Below, piece after piece: positions 14,401-25,523 of a stretch of 64,000 bases of DNA. The position numbers were made by a program, and so were the translations under genes. The DNA comes from Circinella umbellata (lineage: Eukaryota; Mucoromycota; Mucoromycetes; Mucorales; Lichtheimiaceae). The stretch lies in the NCBI GenBank assembly GCA_025093555.1, contig JAIWNF010000024.1, positions 124,001-188,000 on the forward strand, given 5' to 3'. How positions within the stretch are numbered: position 1 is the stretch's first letter; every line of letters begins with the position of its first letter. The notes beneath the pieces were generated by a model. The model was given only the letters and a program-made list of their open reading frames with translations, did not search any database and was not told the origin of the DNA.

Positions 14401-15416
14401 TTTTTATATGCAGAGTAAGTGGTAAATTTAACTCAGCAAATGTTGTGCACCAAGAAGAGGGCTAGAGATAGAGATGTGGTTTTAAACTTTGCTTTATAAT
14501 AAAAGGCAAAAGCGAGAGATAGTTAATTGGGTATTAATAAGCTATATATATACGTCACATAAAAAACTATAATACTGTAATACGTAAGAATAAAAATAAA
14601 GTTCAATCAATTGATAATAATATGTATATTATTTTCAAAGCAATTAAATAAGATGTAAAAGATTTACAAAATACGTTTGTGTTCATAAATATGTATAAAT
14701 GTCAATTCATGGGCGCTTTTAATCTTTTCATTAGTAGAATAGTTGCTAAAATAAAAATAAGAGCGAAACTGTTACATATGCAAAAAAAAAAGGTTATTTT
14801 CTATCGTTTCCAATATCACTATGCATTTTTCTTTTTTATAATTTTTATTTTTGACAGAATACATTACAGTTCAAAATCTGAGATTACTAAAGACGTATAG
14901 TGATTTTTTAATAAAATTATATAAATTATAATCAATTTTTTAAAAAAAAAGGTTTATTAAAAGGTAACCATGACGATTTTGGGGGAGATTTGAAGATGTG
15001 GAAGGAACGCACAAGCGGGAAATGGGATAAATAATAGTAAGTAAATCAATAATAAATCATCTTATAATTATGTAAAAGATAATAGTACCCTTTTTATTAT
15101 ATAACATGACATATACTAAAATAATATAAGTACATGTTTATTATAACAATTCTTTTAAGGTTTAGTGACTCAAATTTATTCTTTAAACGAAGGGGCCCCA
15201 TTATATGGTAAAAAACAAAGTTTTAACTTTTTTATTTTTGCTTTTCCGCATATACAATATACTTATACTACTTCTTTGTTCTTGTTGGGTTAAAATATTT
15301 ATAATATATATTAATAACTATAATAAAGCTGAAATGAAACGATTATTATTTTGTTCTACCCAAATGATCTCTTCTTTTTTTTCTCTCCGCATCTTCGGTC
15401 ATTAGCATGTATTGAA

Positions 15417-15425
<9 letters not shown>

Positions 15426-15448
<23 letters not shown>
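15426..15448. repeat. (CT)n microsatellite
   Basis: Uninterrupted CT dinucleotide run in the gene-poor tract, followed directly by ATT/ATA strings. Confidence 0.9.
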
Positions 15449-18042
15449 ATTATTATTATTATAATAATTATAATTATAATTATCAATTTAATAAAGGGTC
15501 CCCAGTATTTGCTGTGTTCCCCCCCCCTCGGTTGGAAGCGATAATTTAAGATAAATAACCCGCGGAGTACAAGGAAAATATTTTGTTGAGTTGAATGTAT
15601 GTATGTATGTATATATATATATATTTGTCTTACTCATCCACACACGCCCGCACTCTTTCTTTTCTGTCATTAAACGTTAACTAGTAGTACTATTTGTTAA
15701 TTTAACAAATAATATTATTATTTCTAAAAACTAAATATAATAGAGAAATATCCATAAGCCAAAACAATGGGTAGGATAGACCAATAGAAGTAAAATTGAA
15801 ACATATTACCTTTTTTTATATGTATTGATATCATTTGTAAAGAGAGAAAAACATAGTTTATGTGCTTAACGACATGTTTGTTCTATGTGTGGTGTACGTT
15901 TTTACTTAATTTGAAATGAAAGCCGAAAATAATAAAATTAAAGTGTAAGGTTATAAAAAAAACCTTTTCTCTTATCTCATAGTATAACTATAATATATTA
16001 GCTTCTAAAATGATTGCATAATAAAATAATAAATAAAAACAAACAATCCTTTTAAATAATAAATGAGTTCGTTCAGTCATAGTCTGTTTTATTTAGGATA
16101 AGATAATAATAGCAAATAAGTTTATTATTTTACTACATTTATTACTATTATTCAGTATGTTCTCTCTTTTTACTCTTCATCTTCATTACAAACGTCATTA
16201 AATAAATGACTTCCTCGTTGAAAACAAAATTATGATTACGTATTCAGGGAGAAAGAATAGAAGAAAGTGGGGGACAAAGAGGTTAGGATAATGAAAGCAC
16301 TACAACCTTGTTTTTTAGAATTAAAATATTTCTTTTTTTAGTCAAGAGTAAAAAGAAATCTTCTGAAATTATAAAAAAAAACACATATAAGGATAGTAAT
16401 ATGTATGTACATAAATGTGTGCAGTACATAACACGGCGTATACTATACATACCTATACATTTATATTTACAAGTTTTTTCTTTGTACTCAAGAAGAAGAA
16501 AGAGACACACATAACGGGGGAGGATAGCAAATAAGAACAAAGGAGAAGGAGAAGAAGGGGGGGGATGGGATGAAATTAAGAAAAGTTAGAATATTATTCA
16601 CAACAAGCCCAGTATTATAGGGTCGATCGCTTGCATTAAAAGCTTTCTCATTTCGTATTACTCAACAACAGTTTGTATATCAATAATAACTTAGCATTCT
16701 TAACAATTTTTCTCTGTTCTCACTATAATCCATTACACATTACGTATTCATTGTTATTGTTTGAGTGTGTATACCATTTTTATGTTCCAGCCTATATTAT
16801 ATTATGTAAAAAATAGGTCATTGAATGTGGTAAGATAATTTATCCCATATATTAATGTTTTATACCCCCTTCTGTTTCTCTTGTTTTTCATAATTTGATA
16901 ATCTCGAAGAGGTAAAAATAAAACTAAAAAAGGAGTTAGTTAATAATAATAATAATAAGAGGTAGTAATAATATCAATATCAACAATATGAAGAAGAAAA
17001 TGTGTTAGGTTCCACCACGGATCATAAAGAATGATCTACCAAAAAACTTTTTTAAGGCATACATTCATTCTTTAACAAAGCGGAGTCGAAACTTTTTGAG
17101 AAAACACAAAACACAATCAAAGTAGGAGAAGAAAAAAATAATATTGTTTACGCCACTCTTCTAACTCAAGTCTTCTTTTTGGCTTGACTCACTAAAGTTA
17201 AATATAATTCAGATAAGCAAAATTACATTGTTACCTTTTTTATTATTATTTTTTTTTTTTTGGGGGGGAGTAGAAGAAAAAGAAGAAATAAAGCTTTACT
17301 TAAAAGTAATTATTATTATTAGGAGAAGTGGAAGTAAAATTATAATATTAATAGAAATCATTATTTGATGAAAAAGCTTGTTTATAGGTTTATAACATAC
17401 ATCCCATACATATTGCATAACTATAACCTTTTTTGGTATAGAAATAATAATAAAAAGGGGCGCGTATATATCCAAAACGCAACTTTATGATTAAGACAAA
17501 AAAAAAAAAATAGAAATTGGACAGCACAAGAACAAGAACAAAAAAACCAAAAAAGTTTACATGATTGATTGATGATAATGATAAAAAAAAAGCCTATACT
17601 ATTATTGCTATTACATCGACGACAAGGTCAACTATATATGTATATAAAAATGTATATAAATTTGTGGGTTGTGAGTGTGGTGCAAATGGAGTGAAAAAAA
17701 TGAAACGGAGTAGAAAGACTATATATAAAAGGGAGGATTCATTTGTGGTAAAAAAAAAAAAGTGAGGACAAAATAAAACAAGCGAAAGGATGTATATCTT
17801 TTGTGTGTATGTGTATGTGTGTTGTAATAATTGTTGTTTGATTTTTTTTGAAAGCAATGCATGGTAGAATAAAGAAGAAAGTAAGGGATAATAATAAAAA
17901 GAGGGTATGAAATAAATGTGAGTGTATAAAGTGAAAGACTATCATTTTTTTAAAAAAAAAAATTGAATTCTTGGTTGAAAATGAGATGGAGAGAGATATA
18001 TAAATGATAATACACAAAATAAAAAGGAAAATTAAAGGGAAT

Positions 18043-19014
18043 TTATAATTGAAGACGGTCATGAAGAGCATTAAGTTGACGTTGGTCTTCAGAAGATCGT
18101 TGTCGATGATTCATAGGAATTTCTTGTACGGGAAGTAATGGTGAAGTAGATGTTGATGGTAGTGGTGAACGAGAAAGATTTGTTGTAGAATGGGATGGTG
18201 ATGCTGTTGTTGGAGGGTATAAAGGTGGTAAAGATTGACAGAAGGAAGATGCAGATTGTTGTTGTGTTGAGGAGGAGATTGTAGCATTTGTTGCTGTTGT
18301 ATAATAAGGATCATAATGAGGTGGAGATGATGATGAAGAATCTATCACCATATCTTCATCGGATGATATAGGTGAACTAGAAAGTGATGGTGGAGGTGAA
18401 GGAGGACATGAAGTCTTATTACTGTGTAAAGTCGGAGAAGACATTGACGCTTGGCGCATGTTGTGAATGGTAGCTGAATGACCTCCGCTTGTGTCCAATG
18501 GATTAAGCTCTGGATATAAACCTTTAGGCACAACAATTTGACTGAGCATTGGATCGGCTGAAGGTTGTTTAAGACGTCCAGTAAGAACATCGGTCTTGGT
18601 ATAATAAGAAATAAGATGTAATTTTTGGTTTGCAGCGGTACAAATAGAAAAACTTTGCTTAATCAAACCGTCTTGTTTATAAGAACATGCTGCGGCTGCC
18701 TTACTACCAGCAGGTAAAGAAGTGACTGATGATGTAGAAGTAGTGGAAGAACGACGAGGTCGGCGCTTTGTGTCTAATTCACGATAAGTTAAAAAGCTAC
18801 CGAGGACGCGACTAGGTGACCATGTACGGCCATCCGTCCATCGTCGCATACCTGCTTCCCGTTCATCCCAAGCAAACACTGAACCGGATCGAATATGGAT
18901 ACGTTCTTTGGTTGAAAGACGACGCTGCACGCGATCTAGTTGACCTCGTCGACAAGCTTCGAATACAATAAGAGCGTCTTGTGGAGTCTTGATATAACCG
19001 ACGTATGTTTCCAT
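18043..19014 (-). CDS. WOPR-domain (Gti1/Pac2 family) transcriptional regulator
   Basis: Single-exon gene for a 323-aa DNA-binding regulator. WOPR proteins (Wor1, Ryp1, Gti1, Pac2, Mit1) control morphology, sporulation and cell-type switching in fungi and act in the nucleus. Box A spans about residues 3-80: TYVGYIKTPQDALIVFEACR, then IRSGSVFAWDEREAGMRRWT, W65-SPSRVLGSFLTYRE. A basic linker KRRPRRSS (residues 83-90) is a candidate NLS with an R-R-x-S type phosphosite. Box B spans about 116-168: LIKQSFSI, KLHLISYYTK, LKQPSADPML, GLYPEL. The remainder (about 175-310) is Ser/Pro/Thr-rich and probably disordered, as usual for the family. The ATG lies directly before box A, which fixes the start. 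Family assignment is secure. Assignment to a Gti1 or Pac2 subgroup is not possible here. Confidence 0.96.
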   Translation of the reverse strand: METYVGYIKTPQDALIVFEACRRGQLDRVQRRLSTKERIHIRSGSVFAWDEREAGMRRWTDGRTWSPSRVLGSFLTYRELDTKRRPRRSSTTSTSSVTSLPAGSKAAAACSYKQDGLIKQSFSICTAANQKLHLISYYTKTDVLTGRLKQPSADPMLSQIVVPKGLYPELNPLDTSGGHSATIHNMRQASMSSPTLHSNKTSCPPSPPPSLSSSPISSDEDMVIDSSSSSPPHYDPYYTTATNATISSSTQQQSASSFCQSLPPLYPPTTASPSHSTTNLSRSPLPSTSTSPLLPVQEIPMNHRQRSSEDQRQLNALHDRLQL

Positions 19015-20227
19015 GATGTATAAATTTAAATAGGTTTTTCGTTGTCAATGTTGCTGTGATACTGTTGTTATGTTGTAAAAGGTGGTGATAAGTTAAATAT
19101 ATAATAAAGAATGCAGGTATATATCTTGAGTGGCGGAAAGTTTAGAAAGAAAGAAAAGAGAGAAAGAGGATAGAGAGAGTGAGAAGAAAAAAAAATAAAA
19201 GAAGATATTTATATTTATATAGGAGAGAGAAAAGAGTAATAAAGAAAAGAAAAAAGTGGGGATTCCGGCCAAACAGACCTGCTATTTATAAAAGGAGAAT
19301 GAGTTTTTTTTTTTTTTTTGATCAACGTATTTTATCTTTCAAAAGGGACAAAAATAAAAAAGCATCATGCATGCGTTGAGCATTCTTGGCAGCAAAAAAA
19401 AAAAAAGAAAACTATAGTTTTGGGGGGTGTAACACTAAAAAACCTTGGTTGTTCCGAATCGGGCAAAATCTTGATTCCCCATCCTTGTAGGAGTCGAGAC
19501 CACATACAACAACATAGCACGCACAACACTTTTTTTTTTTTTTACAATAATTATACACACACTATCTGGTTTAAAGTTTATAAATAAAAATGCTGAATTT
19601 GAACAGCAAAAACTAAAAAAGCATTTTTTAAGAAAAGGGCAAATCATATATTTTTAAGGTTCATTGGGGGGGGAACAAGGAAGAATAATAAAAAAAGGGG
19701 GGGGGATAGAAGTTTAGACCATGATTTTCTTGTTATAAGAAAAATAAATTATCATTATTATTTATTATTATTTCATTATTATTATTATTACTTTGTTTTT
19801 TATCACTTTATTATTATAAGGGTCAAATTAGTTAACTTTTTTGCATAATACTTTGACCCAAAATATCATATTACATTCTATATAAAATATAACCTTTTTC
19901 ACTCTCTCTTTCTGAAAAATCGGTTACTCTTGCACATCTTCTAAACTAATTATCCACTATTTTCACCCTAAACTATAATAACCAACCCAATTATTCGAAA
20001 ATGGCGGGAAAACAAAAAGTCTAGACTTTTGAAAACATTTTAAAATGAAAAAAAAAAAAAAAAGATCAATGAAAACAAAAAGCACAGTTTAAATTTTTAC
20101 AGAAAAAAAAGAAAAAGTATACATTCTTAATTCTTTTTCGATCTGATTCTAATATTTTATTAGTATTCTTCCTCCATTCTTTAAAAAAAGAGCTATAATA
20201 TAACGCTAAATTAAGTATATGTATATT

Positions 20228-20268
<41 letters not shown>

Positions 20269-20915
20269 TAGTAAAATTCGCATGGAAAAGGAATGTTTGT
20301 CCACTCACAAATTTATATATATACATAACATAACACGATCCCACTCTCTTTCCTCCCCCCCTCTTTTCTCTCTTTTTCTAATCCCCCAAGAAAAAGAATA
20401 AAAAAAGGTTTTTTTTTTCTTTGCCCCTACCAAAATACTTTGTATAAGCCGTGGCTCTATAATAATAAACCCCTTTGGAAAACAACAACATAATTATATC
20501 CATTCTTAAAAAAAAGTGATCAAAGTTTTTCTCTCTCTCCGCTTTTACTTTTAATCATCCTCTGCTTTTTAACCCCCAAAAATACTAAAAAAAAGCGTAA
20601 GTTTATATATATGTATATATATATTTAACCCCCTTTTTTCAAAACATTTTATCATCGTTTATTTTTGTTGAAAGTTGCCTTCCCCCTCAAAAGAAACAAA
20701 GTGAGAATATTTTATTTCTATAATTACCAGCCACTATTCACTGGAATAATAAAAAAGTTAGATGGCGTCGTCATTTAAACATAAAATGCATGAATTCGGA
20801 TAGTCGCCAACACAAAAGGCAATAAGACTTTTTTCCTTTATCTTTCCCCCCCCACTTCTAAAAAGCTACCAACCCTACCCCCAATAAAAAAGAGTTCTTT
20901 ATTATCATCTATATA
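19015..20915. promoter_or_regulatory. Upstream region of the WOPR gene, non-coding
   Basis: About 1.9 kb upstream of the WOPR start codon, up to the inserted transposable element. It is rich in purine tracts near 19140-19260, homopolymers (poly-T at 19305-19319, G runs near 19668 and 19697, poly-C near 20848) and an (AT)n(GT)n array at 20228-20268. No coding region is seen. It presumably contains the promoter and long 5' leader, but I could not single out sites. Confidence 0.45.
20228..20268. repeat. Compound (AT)n(GT)n microsatellite
   Basis: About ten AT units pass directly into about ten GT units. Alternating purine-pyrimidine DNA of this kind can adopt Z-form; that is inference only. Confidence 0.9.
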
Positions 20916-21449
20916 CAGGATTTTTCCTAATGATTGGCGGGGGCTTTTTTTCGTTTTGGCGTTGGGGGGGGGTCTTTTGGTTGGCGGTGTGATTTTCGTG
21001 ATTGGCAGGAGGTGGAAAATTAGGATGGCGGTGTAATTTCAGATGTTGGCAGAATTACAGAATTCATATGGTGGTTGGGAATTGTAGTCTTACTAGGCCC
21101 TTCAAAAATAAATTTTCTGAACATAACAGACAATTGTTTCGTTTTACTTTTACGTTGTAGCTTTATGAAGAAAAAGGAACAACATTCTCTTTCCCTCGGT
21201 GCACCGAGGAATGAACGAAAATCTGTTCTGGTTATATTCGATTTTTCCTAATATATGGCACTTGGTTTTTTTTGACACGAATTTTTATTTGGCAGTGCTC
21301 GAATTTCATCTTGGCTGAACGTTGTTTATTAACATATGACGCTGCCGCACCTTATGCATGGTGTCCTATCAGTTTCACTTTGGCGCGATCCGCACATCAC
21401 TTTGGCCCCGCCCCACACCACTTAAAACGCTGGAGCGAGAAGTAAATCA
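20916..21449 (+). repeat. Left terminal inverted repeat of the element
   Basis: Inverted copy of about 25524-25974. It contains a series of TTGGC(G/A) motifs (for example GATTGGCGGGGG, GGTTGGCGGTGTG, GATTGGCAGGAGG, GATGGCGGTG, GTTGGCAGAA), a perfect 16-bp palindrome CCTCGGTGCACCGAGG at 21194-21209, and an internal echo of the terminus (ATTTTTCCTAATATATGGC near 21241). The repeated motif suggests multiple binding sites for a transposase; that is inference. Confidence 0.85.
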
Positions 21450-21748
21450 AAGCAGTATCTTGGTTGATCGTGGTAAAAAAAGCTGCAACTTCTGCTCTTC
21501 TAAGAGGTATCTTAGGAAAAAAAGATAATGAGTGATTTATCCGCCCTTGACAGTTGTTGACTGTTATATATTTCTCAATGAGTCAATGGAATTCTTGCAC
21601 TGTACCGCGGATCCGATCATCATTGGTGAGTGGAATGTATCAGCTATATTTGGTGCACAGGATGGAAAAAAAATATTGAACAAAGTTGGGTAGATGCAAC
21701 GGTGGGGCTCATATGCATGAATGCAGCCGGATATAATATAGGCTTCAA

Positions 21749-21910
21749 CTAATAAGCGGCTTCATCAGTGTCAATATCATCATCGTCGAAAGCCTTCCTA
21801 AAACGTCACTTCTTCACCGGCGTGAAAAAGTTGTCCGGGCTCAAGGTTCTTTTCGGTCTTGTGGGTGACTGATCTCGTAATATTTTTGGTGGATCAATAC
21901 CATGGCCAAT
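21749..21910 (-). pseudogene. Coding remnant inside the element (Pro/Lys/Asp-rich tail)
   Basis: Minus-strand reading gives DPPKILRDQSPTRPKRT... then LSPDNFFTPVKK and a stop (21806-21808). In the same frame a further acidic stretch KAFDDDDIDTDEAAY follows, ending at a second stop (21749-21751). The composition looks like the charged C-terminus of a real protein, interrupted by one stop. It may be the 3' end of the ankyrin-like gene upstream, separated from it by an inserted AT-rich segment. It is not assigned to any family. Confidence 0.3.
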
Positions 21911-22201
21911 AGAAATATAATAGAACAAAAAGATAAAGAATAGAATACAGCTTGAAAGATATTGTTTTATTGTTCAGTGATGGAGGGGTATTTATATGTT
22001 TTCTAACTACTGCATAGATGATAATAATGATAATATGCGTGATGTGAATGACATGTAATTATTATAAAAAGCATGGATTGTGAGTCATATAATGAAATGG
22101 AGTATGTTACAACTATACAAGAAAGGCAATGAGTAGTTGACTCATAGTTACAACTTGTTGTATGGCAAGTAATACCAAAAAAAGGACAGTGATAGTGGAC
22201 A
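21911..22201 (-). repeat. AT-rich segment with promoter/poly(A)-like signals, possible solo LTR
   Basis: Read on the minus strand this segment begins TGTCCACTATCACTGTCC and contains ATATAAATACCCC (about 21984-21996) followed by an AATAAAA signal (about 21960-21970). That order (TATA box, then poly(A) signal) is typical of a long terminal repeat. It separates two coding-looking blocks of the element. No clear 5-bp target duplication or internal retroelement coding sequence is visible, so the call is tentative. Confidence 0.3.
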
Positions 22202-23102
22202 TCATTTTAGGTTACCACACCGGTAGGATTGTAATCTTGATTTGTCTTTCTTACGGTGGTAGGTCGGCTCCATGATATTCTGAAGCCGTACATCATGCTG
22301 CTTGTAGGCAAACAGGAAGTCTAATGATTGTTTAAAATTACCAAGATTGACAAGGGTCGCAGGTATGATCATGTGCGGAATCGACTGCTTTACCGCAATT
22401 ATATATCCGAGCCTAAACTACAAGAAAAAGAATATAGGAAAGATGAGGACGCTACTTCAACCAAAGAATAATCCACTTATCTATTGGTACCTAGGCGCTT
22501 CTTCTGCTGGAGGCTCAGGATGAAAACGAAGTGAACCCATTTCGGCCAGCAATATAATAGTAATTATACTTTACGTCAGCTTCTTGACACCTAAGCAGTA
22601 CGACGATGGTCCGTGTTGACGTATTTTTTGCTAAGTGCAAGGGTGTTACCTCAGAAGCGATGAGAAAATAAGAAAAATTAGGACAAAGTCTTTCATCAGT
22701 ACAATTTCCATGGCAACTTACACTACTGACCTTTTTTTTTGTGCATGAATGTAGCCACACACTTGCGTTCAATAATGCCGCTAGTAGAGCTTCGCGGGAG
22801 CCAAGCATGTTGAAATGCATGGCATCTCCATCAATCCGGGGGAGCACAAGGCATGTACCCAGAGCTAGCAGAAGTGGACCTTTCGTACACGCAACAATCG
22901 GTTGAAGAAGGGTGCGGCACGCCAGGTTCTCTACCACAAGAAAGCCTTCGCGGGAGCCAAGCAGGTTGAAATGCATGGCATCTCCATCAATCCGGGGGAG
23001 CACAAGGCATGTACCCAGAGCTAGCAGAAGTGGACCTTTCGTACACGCAATAATCTGTTGAAAAAGAGTGCGACACGCCAGGTTGCTTTCTTGCTGCGAC
23101 AT
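22202..23102 (-). CDS. Predicted ankyrin-like protein carried by the element
   Basis: A three-exon model (23102-22731, 22649-22575, 22417-22202) has GT-AG junctions in phase 0 throughout and gives 220 aa. Exon 1 consists largely of two copies of a 52-residue unit (core ACTKGPLLLALGTCLVLPRI, then DGDAMHFN.LGSRE). Exon 2 reads VTPLHLAKN...TIVVLLRCQEAD, which fits the ankyrin consensus TPLHLA...IVxLLLxxGAD. Exon 3 (FRLGYIIAVKQSIPHMIIPA... to RCGNLK) matches no family I know. The start is the first ATG of exon 1, 240 bp from the divergent start at 23343. The gene may continue past 22202 or be a decayed copy. Ankyrin assignment rests on one good repeat, so function is unknown. Confidence 0.4.
22790..23084. 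repeat. 156-bp tandem duplication (139-bp near-identical copies)
   Basis: 22790-22928 and 22946-23084 are near-identical direct copies offset by exactly 156 bp, a multiple of three. The duplication therefore preserves the minus-strand frame and doubles a 52-residue unit. The few substitutions between copies indicate a recent event. Confidence 0.95.
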
Positions 23103-23342
23103 TGATTCGTAGTATTGCTAGTTAAAAGCTGTGAGTGGGAGTGTGTATGTGGTGATGAAAAGCGTTTTTTTCCTATCGGGCACTAGGGAATGAACAGTCT
23201 CTGAATAAAACAAAAATTTGTCGACGTCATTAGCGTGGACAATTAGGAGCGTTCGCTTAGGACAACGTAAGAATGGAGTTTTTCAGATTTCAATTGCATA
23301 TGTCATATGTGAGCAAGGCAACAGTTTTCTTGGCGCATCACC

Positions 23343-25121
23343 ATGGCAACATCAATTGACGAGTGGGTTGAAGATCAACTTGATGACTGCGACGAAAGCA
23401 AATTCAATTACTTTGATTTTGTCGAAAGATTCCACTTTACAAACCCAACAGAGGCTGATCTCGCATACTGTCGTACTCTCCAAGCGGTGTCCAAGAGTAG
23501 AGTCCGTGACAAACAAATTACTCAACTTATACACACATCGTTAAACAAGTTTAAAGTGAGTTCTCTCTAACTTAAATATCCCAGCACTTTTGATACTGAT
23601 TATTTTCACAGCGAAGAAGGAACGTAGCAGCACAGTTTGGCTCGGAATACCAACGATATTGGACAAGACTTATCTGCAGAATCACGAAAAATAATGGAAA
23701 AACGGGCCCATGACTTTCTCGAAAACGTACACTCGACTGTTTTAACGTCAGTAGAACGTCTAACGAAGAGGGTAACTAATAATGGAAATAAATCAAATCG
23801 TGCTGTGACTATACCCAATGGATTACTAATTGCCTTCCCCTTTTTTCCAGGTCTGTAACGAAACTACTGGGAACGACGCTGATGTTGTGAGTCCACAAAT
23901 GCAAAACGATTCGAACGTAATCGACAAGGCTATGTCTGAAAGTGTTCCATCTCTAGCCGGATCAAACACAGCCACTGACGTTGACGCTGCGAGCAGCCAA
24001 ATCCAGGGTAAGCTAAGTGTGATCGGTAATCCTACTAGTACGAGTGATTATCCTCAAGCTGATCCTTTTACTGAAAACCACAATCTAGTCGACCTTCAAG
24101 ACACACCTCTTACAGATGCCGCTTTTAAAAGTCGCGAAGAATTATTAAAGCACCTGTATCCTTTTGACCTGGTTGGGTCGCTTGGAATCATAGATTTGAC
24201 TTTGCACGACATCGAACGATCCATCAATGATGAAGTCCTGTCTGCGTGGGGTGGAAAGCTCAAATTGCCGGTTTGGGTACCAGATCTGCCATGTGAGCTG
24301 TTCATCGCAAATATTATCAACAGTAGCCCAAATCCTCATATACTGCGGGTCAAAGCGCGTCAACGCGAACCTGTTCTGTCGGCTGATCTTTTCGATATTT
24401 TTATACATCATGATTTGCGCGCCCTTGAAATAATAACGGAAGCAAGCCTGGATATGTTGCAAGCGCCTACGCATATAATGGATCACCAAGTTGGCGAACG
24501 AACTCTGGCCGTCGAGTTTACCATACCTTTCATCAATGCTTTGTTTCGATGGTTCAACGATATTGTCGAACTAAAATGGTAACATCTTTGTCGCGGAAAG
24601 TAACTTCTCACTGGATGTGAATCATGACTGAAGAAAATGTTGTTTTATTTAGGTTGGAAGTTGAAACCGAAAGTTTGAAAAGGCACAAATGGGATGGTCT
24701 TGGATTGGCAAAAAACAAAAACCAAGAAGTAGCCAGCTTCTTATTGGAGTTGTCGGGAGGAACGTCAGCCAATGATGAAAAGGTACAAAGCGATGAAGTA
24801 AAGGTTTATCGAAACGCACAAAGAGCAGTCAACCTTATATCCGATTATCTTGACGGTCAGCACCCGATCCGAACGTTCTGCTGCCAATATCATAATAAGG
24901 TGTTGTACTTTGAATCACTCACACTCGTCGACAATCAAAAATATATCCGACAGCGCCATGTTCAGATCAAGGTGCCTCAGAATGGCCAGGAGCTCAAGGA
25001 TTTATTGCAAAAAATGCATCTTGTGTTTGGTTGGAGGGATGCAGTTGTCCAGCTAGCTCGGAACGTGAAAAATGCTCGGCCCATTGGAACAGGACAGCTT
25101 GCATGGCGAAATTTTCTTTGA
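23343..25121 (+). CDS. Element-encoded 516-aa protein with KWDG...ELSGG core (candidate PD-(D/E)XK-like)
   Basis: Four-exon model: 23343-23555, 23631-23771, 23851-24578, 24653-25121. All introns are GT-AG and the phases close exactly. The N-terminal 120 residues are helical and charged (starting MATSIDEWVEDQLDD). The middle is a S/T/D-rich linker followed by a folded region around LKLPVWVPDLPC. The C-terminal domain reads VELKWLEVETES...HKWDGLGL (D375), LLELSGGTS (E393), then a helix DEVKVYRNA (K411), and ends WRDAVVQLARN. The order D, E-x-S, helix K/N resembles restriction-endonuclease-like (PD-(D/E)XK) folds. That is inference, and the canonical lysine is replaced by Ser. I believe proteins with the ELSGG signature occur as hypothetical proteins in Mucoromycota, but I cannot verify this. 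It could be a novel transposase or cargo. The exon-2 acceptor could also be 23628 (one extra codon). Confidence 0.7.
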
Positions 25122-25523
25122 CACAAAATCACCACCAAGCACTCAATGACTTAAATTCCCCATATGTATATTCCCTGTCATAACAATAGTTTATCAACTT
25201 GAAAACTGTATATATTGATTACTGAATCATCATTTGATTCGAATGACTGAACTATTTGCTATAATAAACACACAATAACTACGGAAAGTTTTCCTGATGT
25301 CATATGGTTCCTTAATTTGTGTTTGAGACACCAAACATCAAACATTAGAATGTATAGCTTTTTATACAGCTTAGGAATAAAATTACTTCGCTCCCCAAAT
25401 ATAGTAGTGCAAAGGGGATCTGATGATACAATGAAGCATGCGAGAATGGTGCGCATCCAAAAAAAAAACGATTTTATAGAAACGTAACCACCTAGTTACA
25501 CAGTTGAGGAGGAACTTTCACAG

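Larger units (their letters stand above)
6459..18042. other. 11.6-kb gene-poor AT-rich tract
   Basis: No coding region is recognisable between the ligase and the WOPR regulator. Reading frames of 60-114 codons occur (for example 9563-9760 plus, basic; 7077-7421 minus) but they are low-complexity, isolated and without splice partners I can justify. The tract is rich in (TAA)n/(ATA)n strings, poly(A)/poly(T) and junctions between A/T and G/C runs. A CT microsatellite lies at 15426-15448 and a TGTA/TA tract near 15595-15624. A divergent tandem repeat of about 27 bp (GAGAT.TATTTTCA) sits near 13260-13310. Small multi-exon or non-coding genes could be hidden here. Confidence 0.5.

Noticed and set aside
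23218..23544. 108-codon frame overlapping the start of the element gene
   Set aside because: The ATG at 23343 in another frame gives the exon that splices in phase to three more exons; the overlapping frame ends without a partner.
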